Below, piece by piece: positions 16,217-25,649 of a stretch of DNA of 64,000 nucleotides (positions are counted from its first letter, which is position 1; every line of letters begins with the position of its first letter). Source of the stretch: Nonomuraea maritima (GTDB lineage Bacteria; Actinomycetota; Actinomycetes; Streptosporangiales; Streptosporangiaceae); NCBI RefSeq assembly GCF_900100395.1, contig NZ_FNFB01000035.1, positions 1-64,000 on the forward strand. The letters run 5' to 3'. A model generated the notes under the pieces. The model saw only the letters and a list, made by a program, of their open reading frames with translations, was not told the DNA's origin and searched no databases. Both the position numbers and the translations under genes were made by a program.

Positions 16217-18514
16217 CTACCACCCACCGTCCCAGTCGACGCGGTGGGCCTCGCCGTAGGGTTCGCGGGAAGGTTCACGGCGGAGTTCGCGGTCGGGCGG
16301 GCCGTACGACGGTGGCAGCAGGCCCTCGCTCGTCAGCCACTGGATGAGCCCGCGGTAGCGGCGGCCGAAGGCGCGGTCGCCGTGCCGCCGCCGGCCCCCG
16401 CGCTCGCCGTTCCTGGCTTCCTCGCGGGCGAGCGCCTCCTCCAGGCCCGGCGTGTGGCCGCCCTCGAAGCGGGCGAGGTTCGGCCCGGGGAACCCGCGCG
16501 CCTCCGTGCCGCGCAGCGCGTTGCGCATCGACCGCACCCAGATCGGCCCCGGCAGCGAGGCTCCCTGCACCGAGCCGTAGTAACGGCCGCCGATCGTCAC
16601 CCCGCGCAGCGGGAACCGGTACGAGCCCCGGATGTCGCCCACGCTCACGGCGGCCGCCAGCGTCGGCGTGTACCCGGCGAACCAGGCCGAGGTGTAGCCG
16701 TTGTTCGTGCCCGTCTTGCCGGCGGCGGGCCGGCCGATCCCCTGGCCCGTCATGGTGCCCTTGTCGAACACGCCCTCCAGCACCCGGTTGACCGCGTCGG
16801 CGACCGGCCGCTCGATGACCCGCTCGCACGCGGGCGGCACCCGCGTACGCCGCCCGTCCCTGCCGATGATCTCGACGATGGCCAGCGGACGGCAGTACAT
16901 CCCCCGGGCCGCGAAGGTCGCGAACGACGCCGCCACCGTCACCGGGTCCATCTCGTTGATCCCCAGCGTGAACGTCGGCACCTCCTGCAGCGGCTTGCCG
17001 TCCGCCCGCTTCACGCCGAGCGCCTTGGCCGTACGCACGACGTTGCAGAGCCCGACCTTGCGCTCCAGCATCATGTAGAAGATGTTCACCGACTTCCACG
17101 TGCCGGTCTCCAGGCTGTGCGGGCCGCCCTCCCCCTCGCCGCCGGCGTTGAGTATGCGGGCGTTCGGGTCGTTGACCGCCCGGCCGTCGCAGTTGCGGTA
17201 ACCCTGCGAGGGCACCAGCGAGCCGGGCGTCATGAAGCCGTCGCCGAAGCGCCAGCCCTGCTTGAGCGCCGTGGCCAGGGTGTAGACCTTGAACGTCGAG
17301 CCGGCCTGGAAGCCCTGCCCGCCCCCGTGCGCGACGTCCGCGACCAGGTTGAAGGTGGTCTTCGGGCCGTTCTTGCGGTTGCCGGGGTTGCGGCCGAACC
17401 CCTTGCTGGCCGCCATCGCCTTGATGCGTCCGGTCCGTGGCTCCACCATGGCCTCGGCGGCCACCTCGGTGTCGTCGCGGTGGACGTACTCCCTGATGGC
17501 CCGGTCGGCGGCGCGCTGCGCGATCGGGTCGAGGCTGGTCCTGATCGTCAGGCCGCCTCTCGACATCCGGTTGCGCCGTTCCGCCTCGGTGTTGCCGAAG
17601 ACCGGGTTCGACAGCAGCTCGCGGTGGACGTACAGGCAGTAGAAGGGGAACTCGCTCTGCTCGCAGCCGCCCGGCTCGGAGCGCAGCTTGATGCTGAGCG
17701 GCGCCGACTTGGCGGTGGCCGCCTGTTGCTTGCTGATCCAGTTGAGCCCGGCCATGCGGTCGAGCACGAGGTCGCGCCGCTGGAGCAGCCTCGCCCGGTG
17801 GTCCCGCCCGAGCGAGGGGTCGGTCGAGAACGGCATCCGCACCGCCCCCGCCAGCGTGGCCGCCTGTGTCAGCGTCAGCCGCGAGGCCGAGGTGGAGAAG
17901 AAGCGCCGGGCCGCCGCCTCCACCCCGTAGGCCCCGGCGCCGAAGTAGGCGATGTTGAGGTAGCGCTCGAGGATCTCGTCCTTGCGGTACTTCTTCTCCA
18001 GCGCCATCGCCAGCCGCAGCTCGGTGATCTTGCGTCCGAGGCTCGGCGCGCGGGCACGGTCGCGCTCGGCGTCCGTACGGGCGCTCTCCACCAGGATGTT
18101 CTTGACGAGCTGCTGGGTCAGCGACGATCCGCCCTGGCGGACGGCCCCCGCCTGGGTGTTGGTCAGCAGGGCCCGCAGGGTGCCCCTGACGTCGAGCCCG
18201 CCGTGCTCGTAGAAGCGGGCGTCCTCGATGGCCACGATGGCCCGGCGCATCACGGGAGCGACCTTCGCGAGCGGGACCGTCGTCCGGTTGGCCTCGTAGA
18301 ACTGCGCGAACGTCCGGCCGTCCTTGTCCAGCAGCCTGGTCACCTGCGCGAGGGGCTCCTCGCGCGGGGCGGGCGGCAGGTCCAGCAGGACGTTCGCGGC
18401 GTTGCGCGTGGCGATGCCGCCCCCGCCCACCACGGGCACGGCCAGTGCGGCCACCAGCACTCCGCCGAGCGCCCCCACCAACCCGAGTCCCGCGACGGAT
18501 CTGAGTACGGTCAC
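16217..18514 (-). CDS. Class A penicillin-binding protein (bifunctional glycosyltransferase/transpeptidase)
   Basis: This 765-residue protein has one N-terminal membrane helix (about 5-33). The GT51 domain shows IVAIEDARFYEHGGLDVRGT (catalytic Glu), GGSSLTQQLVKN and KKYRKDEILERYLN. The transpeptidase shows FQAGSTFKVYTL (SxxK), TWKSVNIFYM (SxN) and AAGKTGTNNGYTSAWFAGYT (KTG). It polymerises and cross-links peptidoglycan outside the membrane. The C-terminal 70 residues are Arg/Gly/Pro-rich with no PASTA repeats. It lies 69 bp downstream of murA on the same strand, so the two may be co-transcribed. Confidence 0.95.
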   Translation of the reverse strand: MTVLRSVAGLGLVGALGGVLVAALAVPVVGGGGIATRNAANVLLDLPPAPREEPLAQVTRLLDKDGRTFAQFYEANRTTVPLAKVAPVMRRAIVAIEDARFYEHGGLDVRGTLRALLTNTQAGAVRQGGSSLTQQLVKNILVESARTDAERDRARAPSLGRKITELRLAMALEKKYRKDEILERYLNIAYFGAGAYGVEAAARRFFSTSASRLTLTQAATLAGAVRMPFSTDPSLGRDHRARLLQRRDLVLDRMAGLNWISKQQAATAKSAPLSIKLRSEPGGCEQSEFPFYCLYVHRELLSNPVFGNTEAERRNRMSRGGLTIRTSLDPIAQRAADRAIREYVHRDDTEVAAEAMVEPRTGRIKAMAASKGFGRNPGNRKNGPKTTFNLVADVAHGGGQGFQAGSTFKVYTLATALKQGWRFGDGFMTPGSLVPSQGYRNCDGRAVNDPNARILNAGGEGEGGPHSLETGTWKSVNIFYMMLERKVGLCNVVRTAKALGVKRADGKPLQEVPTFTLGINEMDPVTVAASFATFAARGMYCRPLAIVEIIGRDGRRTRVPPACERVIERPVADAVNRVLEGVFDKGTMTGQGIGRPAAGKTGTNNGYTSAWFAGYTPTLAAAVSVGDIRGSYRFPLRGVTIGGRYYGSVQGASLPGPIWVRSMRNALRGTEARGFPGPNLARFEGGHTPGLEEALAREEARNGERGGRRRHGDRAFGRRYRGLIQWLTSEGLLPPSYGPPDRELRREPSREPYGEAHRVDWDGGW

Positions 18515-18583
18515 GTAACTTGATGTACGACGTCCCGATCGGCGGCAAACGCCCGCTTCCAGCGTCTTTACAGTTGTTTACTG

Positions 18584-19918
18584 CTACTTGCTCGCGTCAC
18601 TGGGCTCCACGGAGTCCCGCCTGATAGCGAGCCCCAGCGAGGCGAACTGCTCGAAGGGGTGGTGGTAGCCGCGCTCGATGTGGTGCACGCCGCGCAGCGT
18701 GGACGTCCCGTCGGCGACCGCCGCCGCCAGCACGGCCGAGAAGCCCGCCCTGATGTCGGGCAGCGTCACGTCGGCGCCGCGCAGCCGCGACACCCCCCGC
18801 ACCACGGCCGAGTGCCGGGCGTTGGTGTCGTGGTAGCGGCAGGCCGGGCCGCCGAGGCACTGGTCGAACACCTCGATCTCGCAGCCCATCTTCTGCAGCG
18901 CGGGCACGTACACCAGGCGGTTCTCGAAGACCGTCTCGTGCAGCACCGACATGCCCTGGCTCTGGGTGAACAGCACCATCAGCGGGGTCTGCCAGTCGGT
19001 CATGAACCCGGGGTGGGTGTCGGTCTGCACCGCCGCCGCGCGCAGGCCCTCCGGCGGCGCGGTGGCGCACAGGTACTCGTCGTTGATGTCGAACTTGGCG
19101 CCCATCCTGGCCAGCGTGGTGATCGCGGTGACCAGGCGGTCCTGCGGGCAGCCGTGCACGCGTACCTCGCCCTGGGTGATCAGGCCCGCCGCCAGGTACG
19201 AGAATGCCTCGATGCGGTCGCCGGCCAGCCAGGTGGAGGCGCCGTGCAGGCGCTCGACGCCCTCGATGACGATCCTGCGGTCGGGCGACAGCTCGATCAT
19301 CGCGCCCATCCGCTGCAGGAACAGCGCGAGCTCCACCACCTCCGGCTCGGTCGCGGCGTTCTTCAGCACCGTCTTGCCCTCGGCCAGCACGGCTGACATG
19401 AGCACCGTCTCGGTGGCGCCCACGCTGGGGTACGGCAGCTCGATCCGGGTGCCGCGCAGGCGCGCCGCCTTGGCGAAGATGCCGGTCTCGCCCACCTCGA
19501 CCTCGGCGCCCATCGCCCGCAGCGCCTCCACGTGGAAGTTCACCGGACGGCGCCCGATCGGGTCGCCGCCGACGAGCGGCACGAACGCCTCACCCGCCAG
19601 GTGCAGCAGCGGGCCGAGCATGAGGATGGGAATGCGGTTCAAGCCGGTGAACGCGTCGGGCACCCGGGGCTCGATCCGAGGGCCCTTCTCGATCCTGATC
19701 TCCGAGCCGGAGATCTCGACCCCGATGCCGAGCGCCCGCAGCATGTCGGCCGTGATGCCGACCTCGCCCACCTCGGGGGCGTTGTGGATGCTGCTCTCGC
19801 CGTCGCCGAGCATGGCCGCGACCATGTGCTTGGAGACGCCGTTCTTGGAACCGCGAACTTCGACGTCCCCCCGGAGCGGGCCGGAGGGTTCGATCTTCCA
19901 GACTTCTTCTGCAATCAC
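18584..19918 (-). CDS. murA: UDP-GlcNAc 1-carboxyvinyltransferase (MurA), Asp-type active site
   Basis: This 444-residue EPSP-synthase-fold enzyme transfers enolpyruvate from PEP to UDP-GlcNAc, the first committed step of peptidoglycan synthesis. The N-terminal loop is RGSKNGVSKHMVAAML. The catalytic loop reads LVGGDPIGRRPVNFH, so the position held by Cys115 in E. coli is Asp119. Asp variants, as in mycobacteria, are known to be fosfomycin-insensitive. Motifs LPYPSVGATET and DIRAGFSAVLAAAVADG are conserved. The GTG start lacks a ribosome site and has TAGGCT 6 nt upstream. Confidence 0.9.
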   Translation of the reverse strand: MIAEEVWKIEPSGPLRGDVEVRGSKNGVSKHMVAAMLGDGESSIHNAPEVGEVGITADMLRALGIGVEISGSEIRIEKGPRIEPRVPDAFTGLNRIPILMLGPLLHLAGEAFVPLVGGDPIGRRPVNFHVEALRAMGAEVEVGETGIFAKAARLRGTRIELPYPSVGATETVLMSAVLAEGKTVLKNAATEPEVVELALFLQRMGAMIELSPDRRIVIEGVERLHGASTWLAGDRIEAFSYLAAGLITQGEVRVHGCPQDRLVTAITTLARMGAKFDINDEYLCATAPPEGLRAAAVQTDTHPGFMTDWQTPLMVLFTQSQGMSVLHETVFENRLVYVPALQKMGCEIEVFDQCLGGPACRYHDTNARHSAVVRGVSRLRGADVTLPDIRAGFSAVLAAAVADGTSTLRGVHHIERGYHHPFEQFASLGLAIRRDSVEPSDASK

Positions 19919-19930
19919 GAAGCGAGCCTA
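19919..19930 (-). promoter_or_regulatory. Probable -10 box of leaderless murA promoter
   Basis: TAGGCT (minus strand, 19930-19925) plus a 6-nt spacer lead directly to the murA GTG. This is the same geometry as at hisD and murE. Confidence 0.5.
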
Positions 19931-19980
19931 GCCGGGGATAACATCGAGCTGATTCGGACACACATGCGAAGGGGAGTGGC

Positions 19981-20496
19981 GTGGCGAGGGAAGTACGCGC
20001 ATTTGCGGTAACTGTCCTCACACTCGCCGCCCTCGGGGCCGCCGCCGGGCTGCTCTGGTCCGGCATCGCGCCGCGGGTCCCGCTCCAGGTCACCGACCAG
20101 GGCACGCTGCTGGCCGACCCCACCACGCAGGCGCTCATCGCGGCCGACGGCTGGTTCGCCGTGATCACCGGCGGGCTCGGCCTGGTGTGCGGCGGCTGCG
20201 CGTGGCTGGCCGGCCGGCGCTGGATGCTCGGCGTCCTGCTCGGGCTCTGCGTGGGAGGGACGGCCGCCTCGTTCCTGACGCAGTGGGCCGGGTCGGCGTT
20301 CACCATCGGATCGGTCACCGTCGAGGCCGCCGCCGCGGCACCCGGGGCCGCGATCGTCCCTGGAGCCCTGCAGCTCACCGCCCGCGGCGTCCTGGTGTCC
20401 TGGCCCCTGCTCGCCGTCGGCTTCTTCGCCCTCCTCGAGGGCATGCACGGCTACCGCGAGTCATCCCTGCGCCAACCGTACGGCGGGCAGCTCTAG
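19981..20496 (+). CDS. Four-helix membrane protein, DUF2567-like
   Basis: This 171-residue protein starts at GTG with AAGGGGAG upstream. It has four predicted helices (about 7-28, 60-80, 84-105 and 135-158) with an external segment between helices 1 and 2 (PRVPLQVTDQGTLLADPTT). The ADGWFAVI segment just before helix 2 resembles DUF2567-type actinobacterial membrane proteins, but I hold that assignment loosely. It is divergent from murA. Its TAG stop and the TAG of the convergent amidase share the palindrome CTAG (20493-20496). Confidence 0.6.
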   Translation: MAREVRAFAVTVLTLAALGAAAGLLWSGIAPRVPLQVTDQGTLLADPTTQALIAADGWFAVITGGLGLVCGGCAWLAGRRWMLGVLLGLCVGGTAASFLTQWAGSAFTIGSVTVEAAAAAPGAAIVPGALQLTARGVLVSWPLLAVGFFALLEGMHGYRESSLRQPYGGQL

Positions 20497-21884
20497 AGCC
20501 CGTCGCCGAGCGGTGGCCGCCGCAGGCCGTGGCCGGTGGCCTGTTCGAACGCCCGCGCCACGCGCAGCACCCTGGCGTCCTCGAACGGCGGGCCGACGAT
20601 CTGCACGCCGACCGGCAAGCCGTCCGGGGTGAAACCGGCCGGGACGGACGCGGCGGGGGCGTGCAGCGCGCTCACCCAGTACGCCGAACGCATCCACGTG
20701 AGGTAGTCGGGCAGGGGCTCGCCGTTGATCTCGGTGACGTACGGCTGCTCGACCGGGAACGGCGGCACCTGGCTGACCGGCGCGATCAGGATGTCGTAGG
20801 TGTCCCAGAACGCGGCCATGCGCTGGTAGAGGGCGCTGCGCGCCACCTCCGCGCGGACGAGGTCGGCCCCCGTGACCCCGCGGCCCTGCTCGACGTTCCA
20901 GGCCGTGTTGGGGCCGAGCTCCGTCTTGTCGCCGTGGGCGAGCAGGTAGTACCAGGCCCGGTAGGTGCGGAACGCCTCCTCCGCGCCGGTCAGGTCAGGG
21001 TCGGCGAGCTCCACGTGCGCGCCGAGACGCTCGAACACGGCCGGCGCCGTCGCGGTGACCGCCGCCGTGCGCGCGTCCACCGGCAGACCGCCCAGGTCGG
21101 GGCTCCAGGCCACCCGCAGCCCCGCCACGCCCTCCTCGGGCTCCGGCGCGAAAACCTCCTTGATCGCGTACGGTGAGCGTCGGTCGAATCCCGCCACGAC
21201 GCCGAGCATGAGCGTCACGTCCTCGACCGTCCTGGCCATCGGCCCCGACACCGCCAGCGTGAACCAGGCGGCCGTGTCGGAGAGGTCGGGCACCCGGCCA
21301 GGGGTGGGCCGCAGGCCGACCACGTTGCAGAAGGAGGCGGGGTTGCGCAGGGAACCGCCCATGTCGCTGCCGTCGGCCAGCGGGACCATGCCGGTCGCCA
21401 GCGCGGCCGCCGCTCCCCCGCTGCTGCCGCCGGCGGACTTCGTCAGGTCGTAGGGGTTCCTCGTGGCCCCGAACACCTCGTTGACGGTGTGGGAGCCGGT
21501 GCCGAACTCGGGCGTGTTGGTCTTGCCCACCGTGATCGCCCCGGCGGCCCTCAGCCGCCGCACGATGAGGTCGTCCTGGTCGGGCACGTGGCCGGCGAAC
21601 AGCGGGGAGCCGTACGTGGTGCGGATGCCCGCCGTGTCGACGAGGTCCTTGTGCGCGACGGGCAGGCCGTGCAGCGGCCGGTCCGCCTCCTCGGGGCGGG
21701 CCGCGTCGGCCGCCTTCGCCGCGTCGAGCGCCCGCTCGGCGGCGAGGGTGACGACCGCGTTGACGCGCGGGTTGACCTGCTCGATGCGGTCGAGGTGCGC
21801 CTGCAGCACCTCGACGGCGCTCAGCTGCCGGGTCCTGATGAGACGGGCCAGTTCGGTGGCGGTCAGATCATGCAGTTCGCTCAC
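20493..21884 (-). CDS. Amidase-signature family hydrolase
   Basis: This 463-residue protein starts at GTG 21884, supported by GGGGGAGG about 8 nt upstream; a further upstream GTG has no site. The Ser-cisSer-Lys triad is visible: K79 in LPVAHKDLVDTAG, the SAGGSSGGAAAALATG loop, and DGSDMGGSLRNPASFC with the nucleophilic Ser. It hydrolyses carboxamides and resembles GatA/6-aminohexanoate-cyclic-dimer hydrolase-like enzymes. No gatB or gatC lies nearby, so it is probably a stand-alone amidase of unknown substrate. Confidence 0.9.
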   Translation of the reverse strand: MSELHDLTATELARLIRTRQLSAVEVLQAHLDRIEQVNPRVNAVVTLAAERALDAAKAADAARPEEADRPLHGLPVAHKDLVDTAGIRTTYGSPLFAGHVPDQDDLIVRRLRAAGAITVGKTNTPEFGTGSHTVNEVFGATRNPYDLTKSAGGSSGGAAAALATGMVPLADGSDMGGSLRNPASFCNVVGLRPTPGRVPDLSDTAAWFTLAVSGPMARTVEDVTLMLGVVAGFDRRSPYAIKEVFAPEPEEGVAGLRVAWSPDLGGLPVDARTAAVTATAPAVFERLGAHVELADPDLTGAEEAFRTYRAWYYLLAHGDKTELGPNTAWNVEQGRGVTGADLVRAEVARSALYQRMAAFWDTYDILIAPVSQVPPFPVEQPYVTEINGEPLPDYLTWMRSAYWVSALHAPAASVPAGFTPDGLPVGVQIVGPPFEDARVLRVARAFEQATGHGLRRPPLGDGL

Positions 21885-21963
21885 CCCGCGATCCTCCCCC
21901 ACCCCCGCCCCGGATCACAGCCCTCCTTCCACCCGCCGGGAGTGGGCCTTTCCCCGGGGTGGG

Positions 21964-24900
21964 TCAGGCGCCGAGGCAGGCGGGGCCGAGAAGTTCTTTG
22001 AGGTCGCCCATGAGGGCCGGCGAGGGGGTCACGCGGTAGCGGTCGCCCACGCGCATCACCGTGGTCTTCGGGCCGTTGTGGACCTGCAGGTGCACCTCGG
22101 ACGTGCCCGGGTGGGTGCTGAGCACCTCTCGTAGCCGCCCGACCACCGGCGGCGTACACCGGTTGAGCGGCAGGCTCACCAGCAGCGGCCCACCGGCCTC
22201 CTGGGACAGGTCGGGCGCCGTGACCTCCATCGCGATGATCTTCGCGACGTCCTCGCGCTTGTCGATCCGCCCCTTGACGAACACGATCGCGTCCTCGGCG
22301 AGGATCGTCGAGCACAGCTGGTACGCCGACGGGAAGATCATCACCTCGATCGAGCCTTCGAGGTCCTCCAGCTGGGTCAGCACCCAGGTGTCGCCCTTCT
22401 TGGTGACCTTGCGCTGCACCCCGCTGAGGATGCCGCCCAGCGTCACCACCTGCCCGTCGGCCCGGCTCTCGTCCTGGACGGCCGCGATCGAGCAGTCGGC
22501 CCCTGCCGCGAGGATGTGCTCGACGCCGAACAGCGGATGGTCGGACACGTACAGGCCCAGCATCTCGCGTTCGAGCTGCAGCAGCGTGGTCTTGTCCCAC
22601 TCGCCCACGGGGATCTGGATGTCGAACGTCTGGTCCTCGCCGCCGTCCATGCCGCCGAAGAGGGAGTCCTGGCCGATGGCCTCGTTCTTCTTGATGTCGA
22701 TGATCGCGTCGACGGCCTGCTCGTGCACCATGACCAGGCCCTTGCGCACGTGGCCGAGCGAGTCGAACGCGCCCGCCTTGATCAGCGACTCGATGACGCG
22801 CTTGTTGCAGACGATGGCCGGCACCTTGCGCAGGAAGTCCTTGAAGTCGGCGAAGCGGCCCTTCTCCTTGCGCGCGGCGATGACGCCGTCGACGACGTTG
22901 CCGCCGACGTTGCGGACGGCCGACAGCCCGAACCGGATGTCGGTGCCGCGCGGCGTGAAGTCGAAGTCGGAGTCGTTGACGTCGGGCGGGAACACCTTGA
23001 TGCCCATGCGCCGGCACTCGTTGAGGTAGAGGGCCGACTTGTCCTTGTCGTCCTTCACCGAGGACAGCAGCGCGGCCATGTACGCGGCCGGGTAGTTGGC
23101 CTTGAGGTACGCGGTCCAGTAGGCGATGAGGCCGTAGGCGGCGGTGTGGGCCTTGTTGAAGGCGTAGTCGGAGAACGGCAGCAGGATGTCCCACAGCGCC
23201 TTGATGGCGGCGTCGGGGAAGCCGTTGTCCTTCATGCCCTGCTCGAAGGAGGCGTACTGCTTGTCGAGCTCGGCCTTCTTCTTCTTGCCCATGGCGCGGC
23301 GCAGCAGGTCGGCGGCGCCGAGGGAGTAACCGGCCACGCGCTGGGCGATGGCCATGACCTGCTCCTGGTAGATGATCAGGCCGTACGTCGTGTCGAGGAT
23401 GTCCTTCAGCGGCTCCTCGAGCGCCGGGTGGATCGGCGTGATCTCCTGCTGGCCGTTCTTGCGCAGCGCGTAGTTGGTGTGGGAGTTGGCGCCCATCGGG
23501 CCCGGCCGGTAGAGCGCGAGGGCGGCGGAGATGTCCTCGAAGTTGTCGGGACGCATGAGCCGCAGCAGCGAGCGCATGCCGCCGCCGTCGAGCTGGAACA
23601 CGCCCAGCGTGTCGCCCCTGGCCAGCAGGTCGTAGCTCTTGCGGTCGTCGAGCGGGAGCGCGAGCAGGTCGATCTTCTCACCTGTGGTCGCCTCGATCAT
23701 CTTGAGGCAGTCGTCCATGATGGTGAGGTTGCGCAGGCCCAGGAAGTCCATCTTCAGCAGGCCGAGCGTCTCGCAGGTCGGGTAGTCGAACTGCGTGATG
23801 ATCGCGCCGTCGGAGTCGCGCCGCATCACCGGGACGTGGTCGGTCAGCACCTCGGCCGACATGATGACGCCGGCGGCGTGCACGCCGGTCTGCCTGATCA
23901 GGCCCTCCAGGCCCTTGCCGAGGTCGATCGTCGCCTTGACGTCGACGTCCTCGTCGTAGAGGCGGCGCAGCTCACCCGCCTCGGCGTAGCGCGGGTGGTC
24001 ATTGTCGAAGATGCCCGACAGTGGGATGTCCTTGCCCATGACGGCGGGCGGGAACGCCTTGGAGACCCGGTCGCCCAGCGCGTACGGGTAGCCGAGGACG
24101 CGGCCGGCGTCCTTGATGGCGGCCTTCGCCTTGATGGTGCCGAACGTGGCGATCATGGCGACCTTGTCGGCGCCCCACCGCTCGGTCACGTACCGGATCA
24201 CGTCGCCGCGCCGACGCTCGTCGAAGTCGATGTCGACGTCGGGCATGGAGACGCGCTCGGGGTTGAGGAACCGCTCGAAGATCAGGCCGTGCGCGATGGG
24301 GTCGAGGTCGGTGATGCCCATCGCGTACGCCACCAGCGACCCGGCGGCGGAGCCACGGCCGGGGCCGACCGGGATGCCGTTCTGCTTGGCCCACATGATG
24401 AAGTCGGCGACCACGAGGAAGTAGCTCGGGAAGCCCATCTGCTCGATGATGCCGATCTCGTACTCGGCCTGCTTGCGGTGCTGGTCGTCGTAGCCCTCCG
24501 GCCAGCGCCTGGCCATGCCCTCCCAGACGGTCCTGCGGAAGAACTCGGTCTCCGTCATGCCGTCGGGGATGGGGAACGTCGGCATGAGGTTCTTGAACTC
24601 GAAGAACCCGGCCGGGTCGACCTTCTCGGCGACCAGCAGCGTGTTGCGGCAGCCCTCGGCCCACAGGTCGGAGGAGTCGACGGCGCGCATCTCGTCGGCG
24701 CTCTTGATGTAGTAGCCGCTGCCGTCGAAGCGGAACCGGTCGGGGTCGGACAGCTGCTTGCCGGTCTGGATGCACAGCAGGGCGTCGTGGGAGGCGGCGT
24801 CGGACTCGTAGGTGTAGTGGGAGTCGTTGGTCACCAGCGGCGGGATGTCGAGCTCGCGGCTGATCCTGGTCAGCCCGTCGCGGACGCGGCGCTCGATGTC

Positions 24901-25491
24901 GAGCCCGTGGTCCATGATCTCCAGGAAGAAGTTGTCCTTGCCGAAGATCTCCTGATATTTCGCCGCCGCCTTGATCGCCTCGTCGTACTGCCCGAGCCGC
25001 AGCCGCGTCTGCACCTCGCCCGACGGGCAGCCCGTGGTCGCCATGAGGCCGTCGGCGTGCTCGGCGAGTATCTCGGCGTCCATGCGCGCCCACTTGCGCA
25101 CGAAGCCCTCGGTGTAGGCACGCGAGCTGAGCTTCATCAGGTTGTGCAGGCCGGTCTTGTTGCGCGCCCAGATCGTCATGTGGGTGTAGTAACCACCCGC
25201 CGAGACGTCGTCCTTCTTCTGGTGCGGCTCGCCCCACAGCACGGGCTTCTTGTTGTGCCGCAGCTCGGGCGCGACGTACGCCTCGATGCCGATGATCGGC
25301 TTGATGCCCGCGCCGGTCGCCTGCCGGTAGAAGTCGTAGGCGCCGTGCATGTTGCCGTGGTCGGTGATCGCGATCGCGGGCATGCCCAGGTCGCCGACCT
25401 GTTTGAACATCTGCTTCAGGCGCGCGGCCCCGTCGAGCATCGAGTACTCGGTGTGCACGTGCAGATGGACGAACGAGTCACTGGACGACAT
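21964..25491 (-). CDS. dnaE: DNA polymerase III alpha subunit DnaE (DnaE1 type)
   Basis: This 1175-residue replicative polymerase has the full domain set. The PHP domain opens with FVHLHVHTEYSMLDGAARLK and IAITDHGNM. The palm carries GPGRGSAAGSLVAYAMG and MPDVDIDFDERRRGDVI with the catalytic aspartates. A thumb/fingers region follows (YRPGPMGANSHTNYALR), then a helix-hairpin-helix and a C-terminal OB/tau-binding region. Length fits DnaE1 of actinobacteria. The PHP histidines appear intact, as expected for an alpha subunit with intrinsic proofreading in this group. ATG is preceded by GGGAGG. Confidence 0.97.
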   Translation of the reverse strand: MSSSDSFVHLHVHTEYSMLDGAARLKQMFKQVGDLGMPAIAITDHGNMHGAYDFYRQATGAGIKPIIGIEAYVAPELRHNKKPVLWGEPHQKKDDVSAGGYYTHMTIWARNKTGLHNLMKLSSRAYTEGFVRKWARMDAEILAEHADGLMATTGCPSGEVQTRLRLGQYDEAIKAAAKYQEIFGKDNFFLEIMDHGLDIERRVRDGLTRISRELDIPPLVTNDSHYTYESDAASHDALLCIQTGKQLSDPDRFRFDGSGYYIKSADEMRAVDSSDLWAEGCRNTLLVAEKVDPAGFFEFKNLMPTFPIPDGMTETEFFRRTVWEGMARRWPEGYDDQHRKQAEYEIGIIEQMGFPSYFLVVADFIMWAKQNGIPVGPGRGSAAGSLVAYAMGITDLDPIAHGLIFERFLNPERVSMPDVDIDFDERRRGDVIRYVTERWGADKVAMIATFGTIKAKAAIKDAGRVLGYPYALGDRVSKAFPPAVMGKDIPLSGIFDNDHPRYAEAGELRRLYDEDVDVKATIDLGKGLEGLIRQTGVHAAGVIMSAEVLTDHVPVMRRDSDGAIITQFDYPTCETLGLLKMDFLGLRNLTIMDDCLKMIEATTGEKIDLLALPLDDRKSYDLLARGDTLGVFQLDGGGMRSLLRLMRPDNFEDISAALALYRPGPMGANSHTNYALRKNGQQEITPIHPALEEPLKDILDTTYGLIIYQEQVMAIAQRVAGYSLGAADLLRRAMGKKKKAELDKQYASFEQGMKDNGFPDAAIKALWDILLPFSDYAFNKAHTAAYGLIAYWTAYLKANYPAAYMAALLSSVKDDKDKSALYLNECRRMGIKVFPPDVNDSDFDFTPRGTDIRFGLSAVRNVGGNVVDGVIAARKEKGRFADFKDFLRKVPAIVCNKRVIESLIKAGAFDSLGHVRKGLVMVHEQAVDAIIDIKKNEAIGQDSLFGGMDGGEDQTFDIQIPVGEWDKTTLLQLEREMLGLYVSDHPLFGVEHILAAGADCSIAAVQDESRADGQVVTLGGILSGVQRKVTKKGDTWVLTQLEDLEGSIEVMIFPSAYQLCSTILAEDAIVFVKGRIDKREDVAKIIAMEVTAPDLSQEAGGPLLVSLPLNRCTPPVVGRLREVLSTHPGTSEVHLQVHNGPKTTVMRVGDRYRVTPSPALMGDLKELLGPACLGA

Positions 25492-25649
25492 GGAGCGGCG
25501 CCTCCCGGTCTCGAAGAATGATGCGCACCGACTCTAGTGCTCCCGGCCGACACTCCTGCGCGCGACCGGCCGTAACGCGACCCCGGCGACCGCTCGTGCG
25601 GCCGCCCGGATATCCTCGATGTCACTGTCCGTATTCGAAGGGGCACGCG

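Noticed and set aside
20493..21884. Glu-tRNA(Gln) amidotransferase subunit GatA
   Set aside because: gatB and gatC are not adjacent. The sequence is only a general amidase-signature match.
22516..25521. Plus-strand ORF of ~1000 codons opposite dnaE
   Set aside because: It is a shadow of dnaE codon bias (Val/Asp/Gly/His-rich) with no recognisable domain, while the minus strand encodes an intact DnaE.
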